Below, piece after piece: positions 34,716-46,265 of a stretch of DNA of 64,000 nt. The position numbers and the translations under genes were made by a program. The stretch is from Psilocybe azurescens. Taxonomy: Eukaryota > Basidiomycota > Agaricomycetes > Agaricales > Agrocybaceae. The notes under the pieces were generated by a model, which worked only from the letters and a program-made list of their open reading frames with translations, had not been told where the DNA came from and ran no database searches. Location: contig JAJIRX010000019.1 in assembly GCA_023853785.1 (NCBI GenBank), forward strand, positions 248,001-312,000. The letters are read 5' to 3'. Within the stretch, counting starts at the first letter, position 1, and every line of letters starts with the position of its first letter.

Positions 34716-35115
34716 AAGTCAGATATACGATTCACGAACCGGCTGAGAGTGGAAATGACGACGCATGACAGTCAGTTTGGCACGATCAGGTCAGATATTC
34801 GATTCACGCACATCCTGAGAGTGGAAATGACGACGCATGACAGTCAGTTGAGGAGGATCAAGTCAGATATACGATTCACGCACCGGCTGAGAGTGGAAAT
34901 GCCGACGCATGACAGTCAGTGGGGCTGGATCAGCTCAGATGTTCGATTCACGTACTAGCTGAGAGTGGAAATGCCGACGCATGACAGTCAGTTGGGCAGG
35001 ATCAGCTCAGATATTCGATTCACGCACATCCTGAGAGTGGAAATGACGGCGCATGACAGTCAGTTGGGTAGGATCAGCTCAGATATTCGATTCACGCACA
35101 TCCTGAGAGTAGAAA
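34716..35115 (+). repeat. 72-bp satellite array 3, second part
   Basis: Five to six units continue the phase of array 3 after the insertion. They resemble array 4 closely (GGGCAGGATCAGCTCAGATA, CGCACATCCTGAGAGT), which is expected since only the 35129-44576 element separates them. Confidence 0.92.
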
Positions 35116-35508
35116 TGAGAGGGGAGGGACGATTGGTCTTATTCGATCCCATCAAATGAATAACAGAGAACCTCGAAGGGATCAAAGAATCCCAAGTGGA
35201 CCTAGGTCGGTCTGAACGGAGCTCTTGGTACACAGAGCCAAATATAATAAATAAACTGTTGAGTTGGAAGCGCAAAATTATATAATATCTAGCCGGGCAA
35301 CATAAGGCAACTGTCCGGAAGCACATGGCACCGCTCGTAACACGTTGCATTCCGCCTTGACGACTGGATTTCAAGCCTTCGCTATGAAGAGACTATGAGC
35401 CCCTTTTCCAGCTTTTTTGGGTGCGTTATCAACTATTTTGGCATTAATTTGTTCTAGCACCTTACAAGAACGTTTCTGAACGTCGACCTTAGTCAAAATT
35501 CTTGCGAT

Positions 35509-35769
35509 TCACTGTAAAGACCACCTCAGAGAGTTCGTTTTGAAAGCTGTTTCCTTCTCTGTGGCGTGATTTTCAGCTCTTTTTTGGCTTTTTGATGCAC
35601 TTTCGGCTATACTGGCGTCAGACTTACTGTTTTTGTTTTTGTGTCTTGCAGGAACGTTTCTCAACATCAACTTTGGTCTGTGATTCACCGCCAAGAGCAC
35701 CTCGGAGACTATGTCTTGAAAGCCATCCAATAGTTGAATGGCTTTTCTGGTAAGTTCATGACCATTCAA
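35509..35769 (-). CDS. Small ORF of unknown function with internal duplication
   Basis: An 86-codon frame reads NGHELTRKAIQLLDGFQDIV to NSLRWSLQ. A segment around VSEVLLAVNHRPKLMLRNVP and its follower is repeated in diverged form downstream of the stop (35500-35390: KTNSLRWSL, KVDVQKRSCKVLEQINAKI). The region is therefore a tandem duplication of about 190 bp that is coding-like in one frame. The composition is Lys/Ser-rich. I do not recognise it. Confidence 0.3.
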   Translation of the reverse strand: MNGHELTRKAIQLLDGFQDIVSEVLLAVNHRPKLMLRNVPARHKNKNSKSDASIAESASKSQKRAENHATEKETAFKTNSLRWSLQ

Positions 35770-35999
35770 GTTTTAGTTCCCCTCACCGTGCCTTATCATT
35801 TGTGCAGTCTTCTAGAAATCAGGGTGCAGAAGGATGTGGGCTCCGTTAACGCATGCTAACAAAAAAAAAAAAGGTGCGGTGTTTCTTCGAAACCATGGTC
35901 GTTCGAGGTGCTGATGAAAGGTGCTTTCCAACTCTAATTAAACCAAAAACTCCAACCCATCGTAGGACACTTTGACTACCGGAAGTGGCACTCACCAAG

Positions 36000-38900
36000 A
36001 TGCCCCGACATCGTCGACTCTCGTTGGCAGACTTGCTCAACCGGGCTGACGAGCACCCTGAGAGTACCGACATTCGAGAGCCATTGATGCGTCTCGTCCA
36101 CCGCCTTACAGATGCTCCAGTTATGGCCCCTCCTTATGTTTCCCAATGGCTACTATCCACCGCTGATGTCCTTCCACGAACATTTCCAAGATCTCGTGTC
36201 TCTGGGTCATCCATTACCGTACCACTGCGCAATCACATGGACACACCTGAGCTACCTCTTGGCCATCCGTCCTCTATTCATATCTCTCCCGAAATCCGCC
36301 AAAATGTCAGACTTAATCGGAAGACGACACTCTCTACTCTCTATGTTTACAATGACATTACCGCTTTTGTTGAATATCCCGAAACGCAACCTGATCAGCC
36401 AGTGGGATATCTGTTCCGACAAGACCCTGAGACATGGTATAACCCCGCCCGTAACTTTGTGTACTCGTTGGGTAAACCATCTGGGAGGACACAGGAAGGG
36501 TTTGAGGTGTATTGCAACATGTTGGTTGATGAACAGAACGAACTTGTACCTTGCACCAAACGTCATTATACTTGTATGTAGCGTTGAATATTATAGTTTA
36601 TGTTTCAAATTGTCTCATTCTCATGCGAAGGCCAAGGATCTAAAATATGCCCGGAGGCAAATTCAGAGATACTGTCTGAAGTCCATCAAAAGCCTAGTTT
36701 GGATGACGTTAAGAAAAGACTGCTGGAAGAGAGAGAAAATGAGACAGAAATCTCAAGTCCTGCGGTTGATGTCTTCCAGAAGACAGCCAGCGTTCATCAC
36801 AGCACTGTGCAAAGTTGGATGCCGAGCTCCAAGATGTGAGGAGACGCACATGAATGCTGTGGAGCAAGAAGCCTATGCTTTATTACTGGCTCACCAGTCA
36901 GCCCTCAGTCAAGGTTATGCACCTCCTGAAGAGTTCTGTGAAGGCCGCATATTGCTAGAATTTGACCAAACCGATAAACCTTTTGTGAGGTAAGATACTG
37001 TAGAGATTTTTTTACGTTTAGAACTGACAGAGTACTGGTTAGGTGCGAGCATTACAGCCCAACAGGTAATCAGGATCATTTTATTCAGTATCTGGAGAAC
37101 ACGTACGACATAGATTACCTGGATGCTCATTTCAACGAGGATTATGAAGAATTAGAAAGAATCGAAAGGTTGGCCTGGAGGAGAGGTTATGGTCCACTTG
37201 TGGAATGTTCAACTGTAACAAACTTCTCATCCCAACGTGTTTATTGTCGTGAGTACCATTATCTGTACCGATAGCGCTACCAATGATCTTAAACCCAATG
37301 ATATTCTAGCCAAAGACCACCGAGATACAGACCACCAGCTCGTGCAGCTCGTTATGCAACGACTTCCGTGTGATGCAACTTATCACATTTACGAGCCTTT
37401 GCCAGTGTACCGCAGGTCTTGTCCGTGGGTTCTTGTGGTCTGCAAAGGCATTCACCCTCACCCTGTACCGATTCCACAGAAAACTCCCCCTCTCATTCGC
37501 TCTGAGCTAGATGCCTTGCTCAAGAGTCTTGACAATGACCTAGCTGATTTAACGCCTCGCCGATTCCTGCGCCATCCCTTGCTCAAAAGCTTTTTATGTT
37601 CTCAATTGCCAGATATTCCACACCCTACACTTTCAGATCTCCATCTGTCACTCGCAAACCGATCACACTTAAAGCATTATGTTGATCAGGCCAAAGAAAA
37701 ATCATTTCCCAAAGGGACGGGATGGGAAGGTAAGCAGTTGTGTCGTTTATACATCTACCCTCTTACTTACCATTAGCATTCCAGGGGTGCAGCACCTCAA
37801 GCGACATCAAGACAATGCCTTACCACCTGAAGACCACTACATCCGTCGGATTCTTCAGATTTCACAGTCTGCCACTGATATTCATGAGGAAGATGAGTCT
37901 GAAGATATACTGGAGTCACTCCAAATCATAGTTTGCATGAGCAAAGAAGGCAGCAGGCGCCTCCTTGCAGCTCAGTACATCCAAAGCGATATTGGTTTCA
38001 AACGTGTGGTTGGATTTCATGAGTTCGAAATTGCATGCATGGATAGACGAGCAAATACAAGTCAGTTTGGCACCATTATGTTTTACTCGTTGGAAATCTG
38101 GACTTTGTGTTGACTGATTGATACTCTCCACACTCAGGTGTCATTTTTTGCAGAGTCTTTCTGAACCGACAAACAGCAGTTGCTCATCAAACTGTTCTTG
38201 CGGAAATTGAAAACATTGTCCTGCAGGATACTGGTTCTTCACTTCGATGGCGACATATTCACGCAGCCAGCATAGACGAGACGGAGGGGATGATCATTCA
38301 TTGGGGCGGTGATCAGCACGGCGTTCAGGCAAAAGGTATTCCTTTTTTGATAACTATGATTTATTACAAGCTTATGGCACTGCGACAGGTATTGGCCTTC
38401 ATCTTCAGAAAATAGCACAGAAGTACCCTGAAAAACGCGACCTGCATGAGCCTCATCGGTTTTTGCATTCACTTAGTCCATATGAACACCTTCATCGCCT
38501 TTTTCGACTTTGTACTGTACACGGAAAATGAAACATTCGCAAGCTACTGGTGCCCGAAAATGTTCGGAACCTGATGTGTAGCTTAATGTGTATGGAGCAT
38601 GATGACTGGGATGGTACGCTAGAAGCCATTATGGAACACGGAGGCAAAGCTGCAATAGGCAAGCATCCTCTATTTTTAATTTTCATTGTATCTGCTGATG
38701 TATAACTTTAATAGACTGGGTTCAGGACAAGTTGCGAAGCAAGTTCACATTTCAGGCAATGTGCTGGGAGAAGAGCCATATCCCAAGGGAAATCTGGAGG
38801 GCTGGTGACACAACTACCAACCTCATTGAGAGTGCTCATTCAGACATCAACCGTGAAGGAACTTATTGCACCCTGGTTGGGGGGAATCAAAAAAGGCCAA

Positions 38901-39421
38901 GTTTTCGATACGATGAAAATGAGAACACTACAGGTGATGAGAAATCTACATTAAAATTAACTACGTCCAATTTATAACCTTTTGCTAGGCATCTGAAGAG
39001 GCAGGAATACATCCATCTTATCTCTCTGGTCATATCTCCAAAAACGCGACTAAGAATCTCAAACGAAAATGTAAGTCAAGACAAAAAAATATTATCAATC
39101 TTATGAAGCTGTTTCAGTTAATGCTCATCATCATGCTCTTGATGCCCAAGACGCCAAGATAGAGCAGCATAACAAGAAGCTCCGTGTAGCACATGAAAAA
39201 TCAATAACACCCACCTGAAGGTTGTTGAATGTGCAGTGACCCTTGGAAATATTTCCCCTATGCAAGAGGCTGAACGATACCAGCATGCCTCCGAGTCTCT
39301 CAATAAGGCACAAACAACATTGACTCGTGCAGAAGCAGTTTACTGGAAGCAAGTTGACACAGGAAAGGCACTTGTCCAGACAGGTTCAGGGAAGTTAGGT
39401 ATTTGTCTTCCTGCTGCTTAG
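36000..39421 (+). pseudogene. Large multi-exon gene of an expanded agaricomycete family, slightly damaged
   Basis: Starting at the ATG at 36000 (PRHRRLSLADLLN), exons can be joined through short introns at about 36573-36628, 36990-37043, 37231-37310, 37731-37784, 38060-38137, 38336-38388, 38660-38713 (GC-AG), 38932-38988 and 39071-39117, with the stop at 39419-39421. Landmarks are WYNPARNFVYSLGKPSGRT, CEGRILLEFD, CEHYSPTGNQDHF, GYGPLVECST, DHRDTDHQLV, PWVLVVCKGIHPHPVP, LTPRRFLRHPLLKSFL, FKRVVGFHEFEIACMDR, RVFLNRQTAVAHQ, EHLHRLFRLCTVH, LMCMEHDDWDGT and NLIESAHSDINREGT. I recognise this order from a protein family of over 900 residues with many copies in mushroom genomes and no function known to me. 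Its place inside a TIR element fits a transposase-like role, by inference. Defects are an in-frame TGA (38529-38531) and single-base frameshifts near 36790, 38880 and 39200, each at or near a base run. These could be decay or sequencing error. Confidence 0.72.
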
Positions 39422-39989
39422 CCATGTCCTTGAAGCCAAACCTGTGGAAAGAAAGAGCGGATAGGTTTGGGTAGGTATTTAACCAACGACTTGTCAGAAT
39501 AATTTACGAGAGATAGCACAATGTTACGAGCTATATACCTTAGTCTACTTTGGCCTACCTGTTGGTTAAATGTATCAAACGAGTTGCTGAGTGAATTCTT
39601 GAGAGTGAAGACTTGAAAATTAAAAAAAGGCCTGATATAGTCTATGTTCTATAAGGACGCAAGCAAGAGTTATTTAGTTGAAGAGTTCATTTAAAGCCAA
39701 CATGACATTTTTGATAGCACGTTGGAATCTCACTTTCGTAACAGAAATATGTCAAGAAATAACAATTTGCAAGCTATAAATATAAATGTACATTTTTAAT
39801 AGCTATGCGAAGGTAAGGAAAGGAGAGAAAACAATAGACAATAGTCCAAGAAAATGATAGATGGGAGTGACAAGAACAGTTCAAAAGAAAGAAAGAGACG
39901 AGACAAGATGAGATGAAATGTGAGCGGGAAAAGACAGGCAGGGAATAGTGAGCCAAATACAAACAAGAAAGGGTATTAGAAAAATTAGT
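39422..39989. other. Gene-free stretch
   Basis: AT-rich sequence between the convergent genes at 36000-39421 (plus) and 39990-41300 (minus). No feature recognised. Confidence 0.5.
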
Positions 39990-41326
39990 TGCCTACAGCC
40001 TCACCATCTTCCCTCGACACTATCCTCCAGATTTGGAACATCATTTTCCCTTCCCTTTCCCTTCCCCTTCACCAAGGTTGCTCCAACTTCACTGAGATCT
40101 GGGCATTCACCAATATCATTGAGATGGGCCCAGTGTGCTGGAAATGTTTGCGACAGCTTGCAAGATCGACAGTCAACATAGGCTGTGGTTATGACAACAA
40201 ATACGTCCATAGGGACACCCATTTGCGAGTTCCACTCCAGGAAAGCGATGCCGATTGGAGTGTCAAGGAACTCCTTTGCTGTCTCAGCAAATGCTGGATC
40301 AGCAAAGGACCTCATCTTGAGGGCTCAAAGAGTATCGGTGTCGGCATCCTTCTTTGATACTGCAGACAAGATCGTAAGTTTCAAACTTTGACAGATAGAC
40401 AGATCAAAGTCATGACTTACTGGTTAACTCATTGGACGTGCTTTTGCAGCAGCTGTCTTGTGGATCAATATGGCGGTTGTAGCCATCAGGAGAGAACATA
40501 CAACCACAGACATCACACTTGACTGATAGTTCAACTAGGGCCTGGAGTGACGACTTCGGAACACCCAGAGTGGAGTTCAATTCACGAAGTATGGAGCCAA
40601 CAGTGGTGGTGAAAAAATTGAGGTTTTGGTAAATGCAATTGGTGCACCCAGGGTAAAGACGATCGTCATAGGCTTGTAAGACAAGAGGGGTGCTGTCAGA
40701 GTCCCATGCGATGTGAGCGGAAGGGGATTCTGAAAACAAACAAAAAGAAACATTGTTAGAATCACACATAAGATATTGAACATCTTCATTTACCTTTATA
40801 TAAACCAGATTTTTCGTTATAAAACAATTCAGTCATGAGAAAAGTATCTAAAAAGCAAAGGGTTACAGTCCATGCATACAAATATCAGCAAGGTTACATA
40901 CCAGAGTTTTTGCGTGCAGTAGCAACGGCCTCTGTAAAGAAGCTACAGCGCAGTTGCAAGTTGGCTCAACAATGTCATAGGGCATGGAGATGGCCGCAAT
41001 CGATGCTTGCCAGGAGATAGATTTGGTAACAACCTAGGATTAAAGTTTGGGGCGCCTGGGATGTTTTGAGAGCTGGAGCTGGAGAAGACTGGTCCTTTGA
41101 AGAGGGGCACAGTTGGAGAAGAGGATACCACAGAGGGGTTCTCGAGGAACCAGCCCTCGGAGCAAGCATGTGTTCAACCTCACTTCGCGGATGACGTGAG
41201 ACGCTTTCGATGGGCTGGAATCGGTAAGGCCAAGTAAAAAGTCCTGATCGTCTGAAAAAGGCTGTAAATATCAACATTGATGACTATAACTTAGAATCAA
41301 GACTTACAGGCACAGTACTTTACCAT
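39990..41326 (-). pseudogene. 3' part of an interrupted conserved mushroom gene
   Basis: Minus-strand exons read, in order, SDDQDFLLGLTDSSPSK (about 41265), CTNCIYQNLNFFTTTVGSIL and KCDVCGCMFSPDGYNRHI (40620-40460), and after an intron SKKDADTDTL, a TGA (40327-40325), then FADPAFAETAKEFLDTPIGI and ITTAYVDCRSCKLSQTFPAHW (40315-40130), ending at 40001. CxxC...H residues in KCDVCGC...H could form a small zinc finger. The 5' half lies at 43231-44000, on the other side of the 41328-43230 element. The family is multi-copy in mushrooms and its role is unknown. Confidence 0.5.
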
Positions 41327-41327
41327 C

Positions 41328-43230
41328 CCCCACACAGTCCATATGGACTCCAGTGGACTCCAGTGGACTCCACTGGACTTGCCTATATACTGAGTGTAAA
41401 AGGTAAACAGAGTCCAGTGGACTCCAGTGGATTCCACTGCACTTTAGTAGATCTTATACTATACATTGAATATGGACTAAAATAACTGTAGTCCACTGGA
41501 GTCCACTGGAGTCCACTGGACTTGACACAGTAAATAAATTCAATCTTAACATAAATTCAGATTAGTGGAATAAAGTATATTAATAACTATTTAATACATT
41601 ACTACATATCTACATGTGAGGGCCAAGACAAAAGGAAGAAAAAGATAATAAAATAAAAAATAAAAAAGGGGGAGCAGGAGCAGTACTTTACCATCGTACG
41701 TGTCGTCCGTCGGGTCGTCCGTCGGGTCATCGGTACCGCGTCCGTATCCATCGCTGTCGCAGCCGCCGTACCCGTCCTTGTCGCTGTTGCAGCCGCCATC
41801 CGGCGTCTCTCGTCCTCGCTCCTCGTCCCTGCCGTCCGCTGTCGGTCCTCGTCCCTGTCGCGGCCGCCGTCCGGCGTCCGCATCCTCGTCCCTGCCATCC
41901 CTGTCCCTGTCGTCCCCGTCCCTGTCGTCCCCGTCCGTCCCCGTCCGCTGTCGTCGTCGTCGTCCCTGTCGTCCCCGTCCGTCCTCGTCGCTGTCAGCGT
42001 CCGGCGTCGTCGTCCCTGCCGTCCGCGTTGGTCCTCGTCCCTGTCGCAGCCGCCGTTCGCGTCCACGTCGTCGTCCCTGTCGTCCCCGTCCCTGTTGCAT
42101 CCGCTGTCGTCGTCCCTGTCGCGTCCATGTCCGCGTCGTCGTCCCCGCCGTCCACGTCCGTCGTCCCCGCCGTCCACGTCGTCGTCCCCGCTGTCCACGT
42201 CGTCGTCCCCCGCTGTCCACGTCGTCGTCCCCGCTGTCCACGTCGTCGTCCCCGCCGTCCACGTCGTCGCTCCCCGCCGTCCACGTCGTCGTCCCCGCCG
42301 TCCACGTCGTCGTCCCCGCCGTCCACGTCGTCTCCCTGCCGTCGTCTCCCTGCCGTCCACGTCGTCGTCCCCGCCGTCCACGTCGTCGTCCCCGCCGTCC
42401 GCGTACATCGTCGTCCCTGTCGCAGCCGCCGTCCCCGTCCGCATCGTCGTCCCTGTCGTCCCCGTCCGTCGTCGTCCCTGTCGCGTCCACGTCCGTCCTT
42501 GTCCCTGTCGCAGCCGCCGTCCGGCGTCCGGCGTCTGCGTCTGCGTCCTCGTCCTCGTCCTCGGTCGTCAACCTCTGTCGCGTCGGGTTGGCTGTCGCCT
42601 GGCTCCGACCGGCGAGGTGGTGGTGGTGGTAGTCGGAAGAAAGGTTGGGGTCGTCCATTTGATGGTTGTCGTGCCGATCGGCTGATGCCGGGCACGTGTG
42701 AGCGTCACATGTTCTTGTGAAATTTGACCCCGCGGACTGAACAAAATACAAAATTGTATCCATAGGGAGGCATTGCTCCCTAGTGTATTTAACTATTGTT
42801 TCATTTAACTGTCATTTCATAGAGTTTATTTCCATTGATTTTAGTCTTTTATTTTTGCAATTAATATTAATAACTAATGATCATACTTTGGATATTGTGT
42901 TAATTATTGCATCCAGTGGACTCCAGTGGATTCAACTGGACTCCACTGGACTCCACTGGACTGTGCTAATAAATATATTATTTGTTGTTGTTCAGTGAAT
43001 ATTTAAGCCCCAGTCCAGTGGACTCCAGTGGACTCCAGTGGACTTGACTGGACTCATAATCCACTGGACTGAGACTGGACTGAAAATTTGGCAGGAGTCC
43101 AGTGCAAGTCCAGTGGACTCCAGTGGACTGCAGTCCAGTTCCAGTCCAGTGGACTGGACAATCTGTCAGCCAGTTTGGCTGGACAGAGAGTCCAGTGGAG
43201 TCCACTGGAGTCCATATGGATTGTGTGGGG
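41328..43230. mobile_element. 1.9-kb palindrome-rich TIR element splitting a gene
   Basis: Both ends read CCCCACACA(G/A)TCCATATGG inward, followed by repeated GGACTCCAGT, giving inverted repeats of more than 30 bp (41328-41360 and 43199-43230). Just inside each end lies an array of the palindromes GTCCAGTGGAC and GTCCACTGGAC (41338-41525 and 42910-43215). The core is a GC-rich minisatellite. The element separates the two halves of the minus-strand gene 44000-39990. A 15-bp exact direct repeat CAGTACTTTACCATC lies at 41313-41327, touching the left end, and again at 41681-41695, before the core. No simple target duplication spans the whole element. Confidence 0.75.
41690..42640. repeat. GC-rich minisatellite core (18-bp unit and variants)
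   Basis: A tract of near-perfect repeats of GTCGTCCCCGCCGTCCAC (18 bp) at about 42140-42410, with related CGTCGTCC and GTCCTCGTC repeats on both sides, in otherwise AT-rich surroundings. Because the unit is a multiple of three, long frames are open on both strands (one of 390 codons on the minus strand, rich in Asp, Gly, Thr and Arg). Frames open on both strands at once are the mark of a repeat rather than of a gene. Confidence 0.85.
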
Positions 43231-44010
43231 AAAGGAAAGACCTCTACAGGCATATGATTCACGCGTCTCGGCTGCTTCATCGTCATCTTGAAAGGCTGAT
43301 TGGAAGGTCAACCTGGTTGATAGAGTAGTGAGGGTCAAGAAATACTGACAAGTGTATTCGTCTATCTGCTCCTGTGTTTGCAGTATTACGGGAGCTTTGA
43401 GACGTGGTATGAGAACTGGAAATAACAAAAAAGGTGAAAGCGGTAAAAACAAGAAGAGAAGGACATACCTATAAAGTTACAGGGTGTGTATCACATCGGA
43501 AAACGACCTCGTACCGTCCTTGATACATCACCCTTAGATGTAAGGACATCGTAAAGTGCTTCAGGTCCTTGGACTGGTCGGCAGCATGGGGACACAAAGG
43601 GGCCTCATAGCCATCACGCAGGTTGCGGAAGCCAGAGGCGGCAACTTCATGGAAAGTCCCACTGGGCATAACTTGAATAGGTCTAGTGCAAAAGCAGATC
43701 GTCAAGAAGATATCACATTTAAAAAATCGGTCATTTACCGGGCGTACAGAACCCATGAGTCAGTGGCCAACTCATATGTGACCATCTCCCCATTGGTGTT
43801 GTGATTTTGAAGCTCACGGTAGAGCTCGCGCTCTCGAATGGCACGCGGTCCATGAGAGACATGGTGGTTTTTGAAAAGGAGGCTGACGAACTGATGGCAT
43901 AATGAGGTGTTGGAGTGTTAGTATAATAAGGAAATGGGACAATGGTGGAACCTACAGAGTGCAATTGGTTCTGCCCTATTTATCGCACAGTTGAAGATAA
44001 CATCTCAAGT
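43231..44010 (-). pseudogene. 5' part of the interrupted conserved mushroom gene
   Basis: Minus-strand exons read RALRERELYRELQNHNTNGE and VTYELATDSWVLYAR (about 43850-43742), then VQVMPSGTFHEVAASGFRNL to RYEVVFRCDTHPVTL (43690-43470), and PRLKAPVILQTQEQIDEY (43420-43360). The last exon runs into the end of the inserted element. It belongs with 41326-39990. No function is recognised. Confidence 0.5.
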
Positions 44011-44248
44011 TCAGAGTTGAAACTTGAGCTCTTGAGACCAAAGCAACAGAGAACGAGGCCACGGGGGATCAAAAAATTCGTTCTAGGAAGCGCAAGTCGG
44101 TGCGCATCGTGCATCCCGCCCAGAAGATCATAGACAGTGAGTGAGACAGAATGGAAACACGAGGTGGAAACAGGAAACGATGTCGGTCGGCGGCGCCGGC
44201 CACACGTGCAGAAATATAACACAAACCAAATGTGATTGTTCACATAAC
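44011..44248. other. Short gene-free stretch before the solo LTR
   Basis: No feature recognised with confidence; possible upstream region of the minus-strand gene. Confidence 0.4.
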
Positions 44249-44443
44249 TGTAATGTTTCTGCCTAAAATGGAACATGCCGGAATTGCACACGGCACAACC
44301 GTTGGACTATCTGTCCCGAGATAAGTCTGAACCAAGTCAGGCTTTGACGTTACAACTCTCAGATCGTCACACCCGTTACTCCAGTACATGTTTCCTGGGG
44401 CGGCCGTGGACTTATATGATAGCGGGAAACCCAGACTGCTACA
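44249..44443 (-). mobile_element. Solo LTR of the TRIM family (inverted orientation)
   Basis: 195 bp, the reverse complement of the LTRs at 27819-28013 with only a few differences (for example TGTAATG in place of TGTAACG). It begins TG and ends CA and is flanked by CATAAC on both sides (44243-44248 and 44444-44449). A single LTR with its own target duplication is the usual product of LTR-LTR recombination. Confidence 0.9.
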
Positions 44444-44589
44444 CATAACATTTGGTTGCAGCTTATTACCTAAATAATGGGAGCTAGCAGGACAAGGAAG
44501 GAGTGGCTGGCAACGCTTCCCTGTCCTTCCAGCCTTCTCCTTCTTTCATTTGATGGGATCGAATAAGACCAATCGTTAGTAGACTCTGG

Positions 44590-46055
44590 AAATGACAGCG
44601 CATAACAGTCAGTTGGGCAGGATCGGCTCAGATATTCGATTCACGCACCGGCTGAGAGTGGAAATGACGACGCATGACAGTCAGTTGAGGAGGATCAAGT
44701 CAGATATACGATTCACGCACCAGCTGAGAGTGGAAATGACGACGCATGACAGTCAGTTGAGGAGGATCAAGTCAGATATTTGATTCACGCACCCACTGAG
44801 GGTGGAAATGACGGCGCGTGACAGTCAGTTGGGCAGGATCAGCTCAGATATACGGTTCACGTACTAGCTGAGATTGGAAATGCCGACGCATGACAATCAG
44901 TGGGGCAGGATCAGCTCAGATATACGATTGACGCACCGGCTGAGAGTGGAAATGACGGGCGCATGACAGTCAGTTGGGTTGGATCAGCTCAGATATTCGA
45001 TTCACGCACATCCTGAGAGTGGAAATGACGGGCGCATAACAGTCAGTTGGGCAGGATCAGGTCAGATATTCGATTCACGCACCAGCTGAGAGTGGAAATG
45101 ACGGCGCATGACAGTCAGTTGGGCAGGATCAGGTCAGATATTCGATTCACGCACCAGCTGAGAGTGGAAATGACGGGCGCATGACAGTCAGTTGGGCAGG
45201 ATCAGGTCAGATATTCGATTCACGCACCAGCTGAGAGTGGAAATGACAACGCATGACAGTCAGTTGAGGAGGATCAAGTCAGATATTTGATTCACGCACC
45301 AACTGAGGGTGGAAATTACGGCGCGTGACAGTCAGTTGGGTAGGATTAGCTCAGATATAAGATTCACTCACATCCTGAGAGTAGAAATGCCGATGCATGA
45401 CAGTCAGTGGGGCAGGATCAGGTCAGATATTCGATTCACGCACCGGCTGAGAGTGGAAATGACGGCGCATGACAGTCAGTTGTGTACGATCATGTCAGAT
45501 ATTCGATTCACGCACCGGCTGAGAGTGGAAATGACGGCGCATGACAGTCAGTTGGGTAGGATCAGCTCAGATATTCGATTCACGCACATCCTGAGAGTGG
45601 AAATGACGGCGCATGATAGTCAGTTGGGTAGGATCAGCTCAGATATTCGATTCACGCACCGCCTGAGAGTGGAAATGACGATGCATGACCGTCAGTTGTG
45701 CAGAATTAGCACAGATAATTGATTCACGTACCGGCTGAGAGTGGAAATGCCGACGCATGACAGTCAGTTGAGTAGGATCAAGTCAGATATTTGATTCACG
45801 CACCCACTGAGGCTGGAAATTACGGCGCGTGACAGTCATTTGGGTAGAATTAGCTCAGATAATTGATTCACGTACAGGCTTTGAGTGGAACTGACAAAAC
45901 ATGATGGTCAATCCGGTACAATTTTTTTTTCACACAATAGATTCGCGTACACGCTGAGAGTGAAAAAGACAACACATGATAGTCAGTTTGGTAGATTTGG
46001 CACACAAAATTGTTTAACGCACTTTCTGACAGTGCAAATAATCACCATCATCATC
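44590..46055 (+). repeat. 72-bp satellite array 4
   Basis: About twenty units, continuing array 3 after the 9.4-kb insertion. Units with GACGGGCGCATGACAG carry a one-base insertion, which breaks the open frame. The last units (45880-46050) are diverged, and the tail AATACAGTACACCTACTTGTTGCC matches that of array 1. Confidence 0.94.
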
Positions 46056-46265
46056 AGTATGCCGTGCCCCAATAATACAGTACACCTACTTGTTGCCTAA
46101 TGTGGAAAATTTGAATGTTCATCCTTTGACGTCGTTAAATCAGTAATGCCAACTTTCGACTGGTTCGTTTCTTCTTTCTGCGTTTGTTATATGAAAACGC
46201 CCATTGCAACCAGAGCTGACAAGTGTTCAGTAATTGTCTCGCAGACAATACAAAGTTACATTTAC

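Larger units (their letters stand above)
35129..44576 (+). mobile_element. 9.4-kb element with perfect 32-bp terminal inverted repeats
   Basis: The 32-bp sequence starting ACGATTGGTCTTATTCG at 35129-35160 recurs as an exact reverse complement at 44545-44576. Satellite sequence lies on both outer sides, so the pair brackets an insertion in array 3/4. No clean target duplication is visible; the flanks share only GAAATGA. The cargo includes a nine-exon gene (36000-39421), a minus-strand small ORF (35509-35769) and an interrupted minus-strand gene (39990-44000). Later insertions are the element at 41328-43230 and the solo LTR at 44249-44443. The 36000-39421 protein is the best candidate for a mobility function, but this is inference. 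Confidence 0.8.

Noticed and set aside
35840..36073. Minus-strand ORF opposite the start of the 36000 gene
   Set aside because: It overlaps the conserved first exon on the other strand and has no recognisable motif.
40551..40580. Further member of the hairpin family (GGAACACCCAGAGTGG)
   Set aside because: The loop is altered and the arms do not pair; it lies in the conserved coding sequence of the minus-strand gene.
41591..42763. 390-codon Asp/Gly/Thr-rich protein on the minus strand, with long frames on the plus strand too
   Set aside because: Frames are open on both strands across an 18-bp minisatellite, which is what the repeat alone produces.
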